A stretch of DNA of 47,212 nucleotides from an uncultured marine group I thaumarchaeote (GTDB lineage Archaea > Thermoproteota > Nitrososphaeria > Nitrososphaerales > Nitrosopumilaceae), in contig CABXPS010000003.1 in the NCBI GenBank assembly GCA_902514095.1, forward strand, positions 1 to 47,212, in the 5' to 3' direction. The notes beneath the pieces are model-generated. The model was not told the origin of the DNA. It saw nothing but the letters and a program-made list of their open reading frames with translations, and made no database searches. The position numbers were made by a program, and so were the translations under genes. Each line of letters starts with the position of its first letter. Position 1 is the stretch's first letter. Shown one piece after another: positions 25,591-32,965 of this stretch.

Positions 25591-26493
25591 TTAATTTGTT
25601 TGGTATGTTAAATGTAATTTTGATGATTTCTTAAAATCAAGAATAGTATTTTTTAACCATTTGTTATAAAATGAAATTTTTTTAGGAATAAATAAATCTG
25701 CAGATTTAACATTTTTAAAATTTCTAACTTTTTGTGTTAATTCATCTATTTTGTAAATATTATTACTATACATAATTAAAACAATTTGATTTTTTGCAAT
25801 AAATGGAATTTGTAAATATGTTTTAGAAAATTCTTTATTCATTTCTTTTAATGTTTCTTTCAAATTACTTTTTATCCATGTAATAATTGCATAGGGAATA
25901 AATTTCTTAATTTTTTTTGGATCATAAATTGTTGTAAATTGAATTCCTTCATTTTTTTGCAATTTTTCAATACATCTTGTAATTGTTTTAGTTGACATTT
26001 TTGCATTTTTTGCAATTGTTTCAATCTTTTGTCTTGGATCTTTAATTAATTCCTCTAAAATTTCTAAATCAGTTTTTGTTAAATCTGTATTAAATCCTGG
26101 ATTTTCTGCTTCAAAAATTGATAATACTTGAAAATCTTTCATTAATTTTTTTGCAAGTTCAATTTTTTGCTCTAAATTTTCTTTTACAATAATACTACAA
26201 ACGGTTATTCCTCCAACACATGGTGCAACAAAATGTGGTTCTCCTACTAGACTAACTTGTTCTAAAACTTCTTTCATATTTTCTCCAGATACTACAAAAT
26301 ACAAAATTCCATATCCTAAAACTGGTGGCTCAACTTTAATGAAGAACTCTTCAATTATCTCTAATTTTTGCATTTTACGTATTCTTGCGTTAACTGCTCC
26401 ACCAGACATTCCCAAATCAATTCCAATTTGTCTATCTGATTCCCTGCAATTGTTTAATAATTTACTTAGAATTTTGATATCAAAATTGTCCAT
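25591..26493 (-). CDS. Lrp/AsnC-type transcriptional regulator with two HTH segments
   Basis: The protein opens with MDNFDIKILSKLLNNCRESD and GGAVNARIRKMQKLEIIEEF, an AsnC-type HTH. A second winged HTH follows near residue 135-180 (KTDLEILEELIKDPRQKIET and STKTITRCIEKL). The regions after each could be RAM-like ligand domains. A longer frame starts at 26565, but its first 24 residues are hydrophobic and unlike the family, so Met25 (base 26493) is preferred. It is divergent from the ABC exporter operon, whose promoter has a palindrome, so autoregulation or control of that operon is plausible. Confidence 0.85.
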   Translation of the reverse strand: MDNFDIKILSKLLNNCRESDRQIGIDLGMSGGAVNARIRKMQKLEIIEEFFIKVEPPVLGYGILYFVVSGENMKEVLEQVSLVGEPHFVAPCVGGITVCSIIVKENLEQKIELAKKLMKDFQVLSIFEAENPGFNTDLTKTDLEILEELIKDPRQKIETIAKNAKMSTKTITRCIEKLQKNEGIQFTTIYDPKKIKKFIPYAIITWIKSNLKETLKEMNKEFSKTYLQIPFIAKNQIVLIMYSNNIYKIDELTQKVRNFKNVKSADLFIPKKISFYNKWLKNTILDFKKSSKLHLTYQTN

Positions 26494-26571
26494 TATGTCA
26501 CTTATAGTATCTCCATAAAATATACAAATAACTAATATGATATAAAATTGTCTATAATTTAGCACTAGGAA

Positions 26572-26590
26572 TAATATATGTTATATATTA
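26572..26590. promoter_or_regulatory. Perfect palindrome over the ABC-operon promoter
   Basis: TAATATAT-GTT-ATATATTA is an exact 8-base inverted repeat with a 3-base spacer ending 18 bases before the ATG at 26609. It covers the position where the TATA box should be, so a bound dimer would block transcription. The divergent Lrp-like regulator is an obvious candidate binder. Confidence 0.6.
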
Positions 26591-26608
26591 GACTTTTTCC
26601 ATTATTTT

Positions 26609-27796
26609 ATGGATTACCGAATGAAATTAGCAAAAAGAATGCTATTCAATAAACGAGGTAGTTTGTTTGGTGCAGTTTTAGCTGTAACAATTGGAATTTT
26701 AGTAATTCACGTAAATTTTGTAATATTTCAAGGACTCTTTGATGCAATAGTTAGAGACATCAGTGAATATCGAAATGGTGATGTTCTTGTAACAAATGAA
26801 GATGATTACATAGATAAATCCGATTCAACAATTGTAAGATTCTTTGAAAGAATTTCATATGTTGAAGCGGCGACACCGCGGCTTTCATCGACGGCAGAAA
26901 TGGAAATTACAAAAAATGGAAAACTAATTGAAAAAACTAGAATACCTGTAGTTGGTGTTGATCCATTTACTGATATTAGAGCATCTACTGTCCATGAAAC
27001 TGTTACAGAAGGAACTTATGTTTTCTCAAGAAATTCTATTGTATTGGGAAATACTGTAGCAAATGATCTTGGAGGAGCTGTAGTTGGTGATAATGTTAAA
27101 GTTATAATTATTGATAGATGGGGGGAAGAACAAACTAAAAGATTTACTGTTTCTGGAATTGCAAAATCACCTGGTGGTCAAGGATTTGATTATAGTGCAG
27201 TCATACACATTGATACATTACGTGATATGACAGATCGAATAGATCAAACAGGATCAATTATGGTAAAATTAAAGGATCCAACTAAAGCATTAGAAGTAAA
27301 AGAATTTTTCTTATTATCATTTCCAAATGATGATTTCTTAGCAGAAACAATAGAAGAATCAGCTGAACAACAACTTGCTGGTTTTAGATCCGGTATAGCA
27401 ATGATTAACATGATTGGATATTTTGGAATGATGTCTTCTGCATTTGCAATTGTTACAATTCAAATGATGTTAGTAAATGGGAAAACTAGAGAAATTGGTG
27501 TAATGAGAGCAATTGGTGCTAAAAGAAAAGATATTTTGATAATTTTTATTTTTCAAGGTATGTTAATTGGAGCAATTGGTGCTGGAGTTGGAACTGCAAC
27601 TGGATTAGGCTATACATTTTATGCAAAAGAAACAAAGATGTCATTCAATAACAGTTTACCCCTTGAAGTAACTTACAATTGGGAAAAAATTGTTCAAACT
27701 GCTTTGGCTTCATTTGCTCTGGCTATTATTGCGTCATTATACCCATCGTATAGAGCTACAAAATTATTACCTGTGGAGGCAATGAGAACTGGCTAG
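26609..27796 (+). CDS. MacB/FtsX-type ABC transporter permease
   Basis: A 395-residue permease. One helix follows the N terminus (SLFGAVLAVTIGILVIHVNF), then a large external domain (about 45-265), then three C-terminal helices (around 270-295, 305-335 and 360-385). The short cytoplasmic GKTREIGVMRAIGAKRKDIL between the last helices is the FtsX/MacB coupling motif. Members of this type act in lipoprotein release, peptide export or mechanotransmission rather than substrate pumping through the bilayer. Its stop overlaps the likely ATPase start by 8 bases, so the two are translationally coupled. Confidence 0.92.
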   Translation: MDYRMKLAKRMLFNKRGSLFGAVLAVTIGILVIHVNFVIFQGLFDAIVRDISEYRNGDVLVTNEDDYIDKSDSTIVRFFERISYVEAATPRLSSTAEMEITKNGKLIEKTRIPVVGVDPFTDIRASTVHETVTEGTYVFSRNSIVLGNTVANDLGGAVVGDNVKVIIIDRWGEEQTKRFTVSGIAKSPGGQGFDYSAVIHIDTLRDMTDRIDQTGSIMVKLKDPTKALEVKEFFLLSFPNDDFLAETIEESAEQQLAGFRSGIAMINMIGYFGMMSSAFAIVTIQMMLVNGKTREIGVMRAIGAKRKDILIIFIFQGMLIGAIGAGVGTATGLGYTFYAKETKMSFNNSLPLEVTYNWEKIVQTALASFALAIIASLYPSYRATKLLPVEAMRTG

Positions 27797-28493
27797 AGTA
27801 CTTGAGGTTAATCATTTAACCAAAATTTATGGTGATGGGGATAATAAAGTGAAAGCTCTTGATGATGTATCTTTTTCAATTGAACAAGGTGAAGTTGTTT
27901 TAATTGTTGGAAGTTCAGGTTCAGGTAAATCTACATTATTAAACATGATTGGACTTTTAGATAGCCCAACAAATGGAAATATTCTCATCGATGAAATTAA
28001 TACTACAACTCTTAATGATGACCAAATTTCATCATTTAGAAATAAGAAATTAGGATTTATTTTTCAATTCTCTAATCTTTTAACAGATCTTTCAGTTTTA
28101 GAAAATATACTATTACCGATACAAATTGCTGATGCTAATTTTACTTCTGAAAAGGATGCTATAGATTTGTTAAAAGCAGTTGGACTAGAAGATCAAATGT
28201 ATAAACGTGCAAATAAAATTTCAGGAGGGCAAGCTCAAAGAGTAGCTATTGCAAGAGGTTTAATCAACAAACCTTCAATTGTTTTAGCTGATGAACCAAC
28301 TGGTAATCTTGATTCAGTTACTTCAGAAATAATAGTTGATTTAATGAAATCCATGGCAAAAAAACTTAATCAAACTTTTATTATTGTTACTCACGATAGA
28401 AAACATTTTGGAAATGTTGACAAAGTTATTACAATTAAAGATGGTAAGGCATTTCAAGGAGAAGAACCTTCAACAATGGAGATCACTGTATGA
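27789..28493 (+). CDS. ABC transporter ATP-binding protein (MacB/LolD-type), probable CTG start
   Basis: The nucleotide-binding partner of the permease. Walker A is GSSGSGKST, the Q-loop is GFIFQFSNLL, the signature is SGGQAQRVAIARGL, Walker B is VLADEPTGNLD and the H-loop is VTHDRK. The first normal start codon is GTG at 27849, but that would drop the conserved first strand and A-loop region (VLEVNHLTKIYGDGDNKVKA), which is in frame just upstream. Between the in-frame stop at 27783 and the GTG the only plausible initiator is CTG at 27789. Family and operon position are secure; the start is inferred. Confidence 0.9.
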   Translation: MARVLEVNHLTKIYGDGDNKVKALDDVSFSIEQGEVVLIVGSSGSGKSTLLNMIGLLDSPTNGNILIDEINTTTLNDDQISSFRNKKLGFIFQFSNLLTDLSVLENILLPIQIADANFTSEKDAIDLLKAVGLEDQMYKRANKISGGQAQRVAIARGLINKPSIVLADEPTGNLDSVTSEIIVDLMKSMAKKLNQTFIIVTHDRKHFGNVDKVITIKDGKAFQGEEPSTMEITV

Positions 28494-29815
28494 TGAATTC
28501 TAAATTTTTATTAATATTATTTTTAATTGGATTTGTACCGTTCATTTTTACAAATTCATATGCTGATTGGAAAGATGGACCAATAGAATCTGGAAATTTT
28601 GGTTCAGAGGGTCCATTTGAAAGAAATTTTGGAGATGTTAAATTACTAGATGCATATTTTGGCACGTTAGATAATAAAATAGAAGTTGGAACTGGAGATA
28701 GTAATGTTCCATTTACAATAGAATTTGCAAATGTAGGAACTCAAGATATTACAGGAATTGAAGGAAAACTTGCATTACCTTTAGGATTTTCAGGTTCAAA
28801 TGGTCCAGGTACAGCAATTAATGCTAATACCAATACGAATTCTCTAGCTGGTGAAAATTTTCATTTAACTTTTTATGTAAATTTGGATAAAAATACACAA
28901 ATTCAACAATATTCCGGAACTGTAAAAGTTGATTATTCAAGATTAAGAGAATCTGGTGTTAGAACATCATTTTCTACTTTTGATTTTAAAGTAACTGGAG
29001 ATAGTACAATTAATGTGAGAGCATCAGAGTCATTTCTTACATCATTAAAATCCAATAATATTATTATTGATATTGTAAATGATGGAACTGCACAAATGTC
29101 TGCAGTTGATGTGATTATCAATAATGCACAAACATCACTTTCATCAAATACTGCATCAATTACAAATATTGAAAATGTCTTAATTTTAGAATCCAGTTGG
29201 GATCTTGGAAATATTCCTGCAGAATCACATCGTTCTTTGATTGCAAATGTATATGTTCCTGAATCTTTAAAGGGTGATACTTTACGAATTCCTTTATCTA
29301 TTTCATATTATAATACACATGGTGATAAAGAAACTATTTCAAAGATTCTTGATTTTTACATTAGAGGTTTAATTGATCTTACAGTTTTTAATGTAAAAGT
29401 AATTGAATTATCTGGTACTCAAATGGTAATTGGTGAAATAATTAATGAAGGAAACGAAGATGGATTATTTGGTTTTGTAACTCTTGATGCTAATGGAGAT
29501 TCTAATATTAAATCAAATACCCAATTCATTGATGAAATTGAAACTGATGCACCAGTTCCATTTAATATCCCAATTGAGTTTGATGGGGAGCCAAAATATG
29601 GTGAACATGATGTAACAATTACTGTAAGATACAAAGATAGTGTAAGAGATGAAATTTTTCTACCCTATGAAACTACAATTTTAGTTAATGAACCATCAAT
29701 TATTGATGAGGATAATTTTGATTCAATAATAGCAATTATCCCAATAATTTTAGTTATAGGGTTTGCAATTTTCATAATTCGTAGGCGTAAAAAAGCAGCA
29801 TTATCAACAAATTAA
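28490..29815 (+). CDS. Exported CARDB/COG1361-like protein with C-terminal anchor, partner of the ABC exporter
   Basis: A 441-residue protein: signal peptide (residues 1-25, ending near NSYA), several beta-sandwich repeats of about 100-110 residues (for example VPFTIEFANVGTQDITGIEG and ITVFNV-type strands typical of CARDB/NEW3 domains), and a C-terminal helix (SIIAIIPIILVIGFAIFII) with a RRRKK stop-transfer end. Its ATG overlaps the ATPase stop as ATGA. The three-gene order permease-ATPase-surface protein suggests that the transporter works on, or through, this extracellular protein. Confidence 0.86.
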   Translation: MMNSKFLLILFLIGFVPFIFTNSYADWKDGPIESGNFGSEGPFERNFGDVKLLDAYFGTLDNKIEVGTGDSNVPFTIEFANVGTQDITGIEGKLALPLGFSGSNGPGTAINANTNTNSLAGENFHLTFYVNLDKNTQIQQYSGTVKVDYSRLRESGVRTSFSTFDFKVTGDSTINVRASESFLTSLKSNNIIIDIVNDGTAQMSAVDVIINNAQTSLSSNTASITNIENVLILESSWDLGNIPAESHRSLIANVYVPESLKGDTLRIPLSISYYNTHGDKETISKILDFYIRGLIDLTVFNVKVIELSGTQMVIGEIINEGNEDGLFGFVTLDANGDSNIKSNTQFIDEIETDAPVPFNIPIEFDGEPKYGEHDVTITVRYKDSVRDEIFLPYETTILVNEPSIIDEDNFDSIIAIIPIILVIGFAIFIIRRRKKAALSTN

Positions 29816-29853
29816 AGATTAATGTTAAATCTTAAAAGTGTGAATAAAAGAAA

Positions 29854-30192
29854 ATGAAATTCAGATTACCTATTACAATTTTAATTATTGTCTTAAGTGT
29901 AGGCAGTATAATTATTGTAACTGGTTTCATTTCAAATTCTAAATATGTAGATATTCCTGAAATCTCTAATCAATATGAGAATTTACTAAAATACAAAAAT
30001 GAATTAGAGAAAATTAATCAATATAATCAAGAAATTTTAAAAAATTTAGAATATGAAATTAAAAATTCTGATGATGTCAATATCTCTCAAATAAATAATG
30101 AGATTGATGTAATTAATCGTGTAATTAATGAAAATAAATTAGAACTAGAACAAATAATTATTAAATTATCTCAAATTGATTCAAATCCTTAA
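29854..30192 (+). CDS. Membrane-anchored coiled-coil protein, hypothetical
   Basis: A 112-residue protein. The N-terminal hydrophobic helix (LPITILIIVLSVGSIIIVTG, residues 4-23) is followed by an all-helical Asn/Glu/Lys-rich region with heptad-like leucines and isoleucines (LLKYKNELEKINQYNQEILK). It is probably anchored with the coiled coil outside. It is on the same strand as the ABC operon, 38 bases after it, but has its own TATA-like TCTTAAAAG upstream. No family is recognised. Confidence 0.62.
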   Translation: MKFRLPITILIIVLSVGSIIIVTGFISNSKYVDIPEISNQYENLLKYKNELEKINQYNQEILKNLEYEIKNSDDVNISQINNEIDVINRVINENKLELEQIIIKLSQIDSNP

Positions 30193-30251
30193 TTACTAAA
30201 AATATTTTATTTTTTTCTAAATTCATATACTAATTCATTATTCCATAATTA

Positions 30252-30440
30252 TTGTTAAATCATCGAAAATTAACTTTCATTGGAGTTATTTTTTTGGTCA
30301 TAACTTTTTTGATTAACTACTATCATGAACAAAATCATCCTGGTGGGGAATTCAATTATGCCTATATTTCTGGAGCCATAATGTTGATTTCATTTGCTGC
30401 TAGTTTTTTAATATTCACTAAGGATAACATAAAAAATTAA
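30252..30440 (+). CDS. Small two-helix membrane protein (62 aa)
   Basis: A 62-residue protein with two hydrophobic helices (residues 8-24 and 38-57) separated by a polar loop with YYHEQNHPGGEFNY. It uses a TTG start; TCATATACTA lies about 24 bases upstream, the right position for the TATA box of a leaderless gene. Base use is like the surroundings. Function unknown. Confidence 0.58.
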   Translation: MLNHRKLTFIGVIFLVITFLINYYHEQNHPGGEFNYAYISGAIMLISFAASFLIFTKDNIKN

Positions 30441-30530
30441 TTTACTCGTAATTGATTTATTATTAAATTGGAATTAGGCTCAAATTCAATTTAGATCTAG
30501 GATTATAAGCAATTATTAGATATTGATATT

Positions 30531-30914
30531 ATGCCTGGCGATGAAATTGAAGTTCCAAAGGAATTACGTGAATTTATGTTTGAAGAAGCAGAAGAAACTA
30601 ATCTTGGTCAAAAAAATGGAGCACAAAAACAATACCGTTATGGTAATTTGCATATTAGAGAATATAATGATAAATTTCTAGTTCATACTGACAAAATTGA
30701 TCCTAGAGTTAATCCCTTTGGTCATTTAGTATATGATGCTCCTGAAGTTTTAATTGGTATTGCATGTGGAATATTTGCAGGTGTAAATACTGCAAAAAAG
30801 TTTTCTAAAAATAATTCTAAAAAAATTTCCTTAGCTAGTATTTTATCTTCTTCTATAATGTCTGGATATTTAGCATATACAACAACTAAAAAAATTAAAA
30901 AACATCTAGAGTGA
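30531..30914 (+). CDS. Conserved-looking hypothetical protein with C-terminal hydrophobic segment
   Basis: A 127-residue protein. Its soluble half (residues 1-60) contains EVPKELREFMFEEAEETNLG and YRYGNLHIREYNDKFLVHTD, followed by PRVNPFGHLVYDAPEVLIGIA and a likely helix pair (about 72-90 and 103-118). It ends 4 bases before the UbiB-like kinase gene, so they are probably co-transcribed. It might therefore act with that kinase at the membrane, but no family assignment is possible. Confidence 0.66.
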   Translation: MPGDEIEVPKELREFMFEEAEETNLGQKNGAQKQYRYGNLHIREYNDKFLVHTDKIDPRVNPFGHLVYDAPEVLIGIACGIFAGVNTAKKFSKNNSKKISLASILSSSIMSGYLAYTTTKKIKKHLE

Positions 30915-30918
30915 TTTT

Positions 30919-32463
30919 ATGTATACAATAAGAACTATACAAATTTTGATTAAACTTTTGCCATCTATTTTGGCATTACGTAAAGATAGAAAAAAATGGA
31001 TTAATCAAAATGAAAATAAAATCGATTTAAACCAATTTAAAAAAAATGCTAGTAAAGTTCTTGAAACTTTTATTTCATTAGGACCAGTCTACATTAAATT
31101 AGGACAATGGCTTTCTTCTAGAGCTGATATTTTACCACAACCATATCTGGAAGAATTATCAAAACTTCAAGACAGTGTACCTGCTGCCCCATTTGATCAA
31201 GTTAAATCAATAATTGAAAAAGATATTGGATTAATTAATGAAAAATTTGATAGTATTGATCCTACTTCTATTTCAGGTGCCTCATTAGGACAAGTTTATC
31301 GAGGCTCAATTTCTGGCCAACAAATTGTAATTAAAGTAAAAAGACCTGGAATTGAAAAAGTAGTTAAAAAAGATCTAAAAATCTTAAAAAAAATTTTGCC
31401 ACTGGCATTAAGATTTGTTGATCCAAATCTAAGATATTCAGCAAAAACTATGCTTTCACAATTTATTGAAACTATTCATGAAGAAATGGATTATACTAAC
31501 GAATCTAAAAATCTTAAAGAAATTAAAAATGATATGGCAGAAAATCCTAAAGTGATTGTACCTTCAGTTTTTGATGATTTTTCTTCAAAAAATGTTCTTA
31601 CAATGGAATATCTGCCTGGAATTAAGGTCACAAACATAGATGCTTTAGAAGAAAAAAATATTGATCGAGAACAATTAGTCGTTGACGTACACCAGATATT
31701 TTTCACAATGTTACTCAAACATTCAATTTTTCATGCAGATCCACATCCAGGAAATATTTCTGTAACTGATGAAGGGAAATTAATTCTATATGATTATGGA
31801 ATGGTTGGACGAATTAATAATAAAACAAGAATTAATTTAATTCGACTATATCTTGCACTTGTAGAAAAAAATCCTCCGAGAGTTGTTTCTGCTATGGATG
31901 ATCTCAAAATGTTAACTCCTGGATATAATAGATCAATAATTGAAAAAGGAATAGAATTATCGATTCGTTCTATGCATGGGGATAAACCTGATGAAATGGA
32001 AGTTCAAAGTTTAATGGAATTAGCAAATAAAACTATGAGTAAATTCCCATTTCTTTTACCAAAAAATTTGGCATTATATCTGAGAATGACCTCAATAATT
32101 GAAGGAATTTACAAAACACATGATGTTGATTTCAAATTTTTGAAAGTTCTAAAAAATATTCTTCAACAAGAAAATTTAATCACAGGTGCATATATTGAGG
32201 AAATAAAAATTTCCTTTGACACTTTTTTAAAATCAGTTAATTCTACTTTGAGAGTTGGCTCTGATATGGAAAAATTAATGGATGAAGTTCAAATTTATAT
32301 GAAAAAACGTAAACCAGTAGTTTTGATTAGTGGAAGTATATTTTCTTCTGCTATTTTTATTGGCTCTGTCTTTTTATTTCAATCAAATGAATATTTAGGA
32401 TCAATTGGAATGATCAGTTCTGGTATTATTATGGGAATTTCAACATTACTAAGAAAGTATTAG
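30919..32463 (+). CDS. ABC1/UbiB-family atypical kinase
   Basis: A 514-residue atypical protein-kinase-like ATPase. The family KxGQ motif appears in YIKLGQWLSSRADILPQPYL, the Ala/Gly-rich loop is SGASLGQVYRG, the catalytic loop is HADPHPGNI and the metal loop is LYDYGMVGR. Two hydrophobic helices close the C terminus (VLISGSIFSSAIFIGSVFLF and a second near 495-510). In bacteria UbiB supports quinone synthesis or lipid movement; the archaeal role is uncertain, perhaps menaquinone-like or membrane-lipid homeostasis. The gene just upstream, 4 bases away, is a likely partner. Confidence 0.93.
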   Translation: MYTIRTIQILIKLLPSILALRKDRKKWINQNENKIDLNQFKKNASKVLETFISLGPVYIKLGQWLSSRADILPQPYLEELSKLQDSVPAAPFDQVKSIIEKDIGLINEKFDSIDPTSISGASLGQVYRGSISGQQIVIKVKRPGIEKVVKKDLKILKKILPLALRFVDPNLRYSAKTMLSQFIETIHEEMDYTNESKNLKEIKNDMAENPKVIVPSVFDDFSSKNVLTMEYLPGIKVTNIDALEEKNIDREQLVVDVHQIFFTMLLKHSIFHADPHPGNISVTDEGKLILYDYGMVGRINNKTRINLIRLYLALVEKNPPRVVSAMDDLKMLTPGYNRSIIEKGIELSIRSMHGDKPDEMEVQSLMELANKTMSKFPFLLPKNLALYLRMTSIIEGIYKTHDVDFKFLKVLKNILQQENLITGAYIEEIKISFDTFLKSVNSTLRVGSDMEKLMDEVQIYMKKRKPVVLISGSIFSSAIFIGSVFLFQSNEYLGSIGMISSGIIMGISTLLRKY

Positions 32464-32464
32464 A

Positions 32465-32845
32465 TTATTCAATTGAAATATTTTTTGATTTTTTTGTTAC
32501 GGGAATAACTAATACAAGAACTCCATTTTCATATTTTGCAGATCCAATTTTTTCTTCACCTTCTTTAATTTCAATTGGTAATCTAATTTTTTTATTTATT
32601 TTATTGGGTCTTTGATTTGAAATTAATGTTTTTGAATCTTTTTCATCTATAATTTTTTTAGCTTTAATTGAAAGTATATCTCCAGATAGACTCAAATCAA
32701 TATCTTTTTTAGAAAATCCTGGAATATCGATAATTACTTTAAGATTTTTATCAGTTAGATGCATGTCTATTGGTGGTAAAACAAATTCATAGAATTCTCT
32801 TGATTTGTTTCCCATTTCTTTGATTACCTCTTTCATTAATCCCAT
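32465..32845 (-). CDS. Small heat shock protein, Hsp20/alpha-crystallin
   Basis: A 126-residue sHSP, an ATP-independent holdase. The alpha-crystallin domain runs from about residue 27 (MHLTDKNLKVIIDIPGFSKK) to NGVLVLVIPVTKKSK near the end, where the strand pattern gives the A-x-x-x-G-V-L-like closing motif. The N-terminal arm is short (about 25 residues). It converges with the UbiB gene with 1 base between them. AT-rich sequence with a tRNA-like fragment lies upstream. Confidence 0.9.
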   Translation of the reverse strand: MGLMKEVIKEMGNKSREFYEFVLPPIDMHLTDKNLKVIIDIPGFSKKDIDLSLSGDILSIKAKKIIDEKDSKTLISNQRPNKINKKIRLPIEIKEGEEKIGSAKYENGVLVLVIPVTKKSKNISIE

Positions 32846-32916
32846 TTTGTTTATATTCTTGATTTTTTGATATAAACCTTAGTTAACTATGTGAGGTTCA
32901 GATCCTTATCTCTTAG

Positions 32917-32943
32917 GAGTTTGGGTTCAAATCTGACTTCCCA
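32917..32943 (+). other. Possible 3' tRNA fragment
   Basis: GAGTTTGGGTTCAAATCTGA followed by CTTCCCA looks like the T arm (TTGGG, loop TTCAAAT) and 3' acceptor strand of a tRNA, but the second T-stem strand is damaged and no matching 5' half (TGGGAAG) exists nearby. A second T-loop-like hairpin (GTGAGG/CCTTAT around TTCAGAT) lies at 32891-32909. This could be a decayed tRNA or an old integration scar; it may also be chance. Confidence 0.3.
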
Positions 32944-32965
32944 TTCTTATTTTCTACATTTTTAA

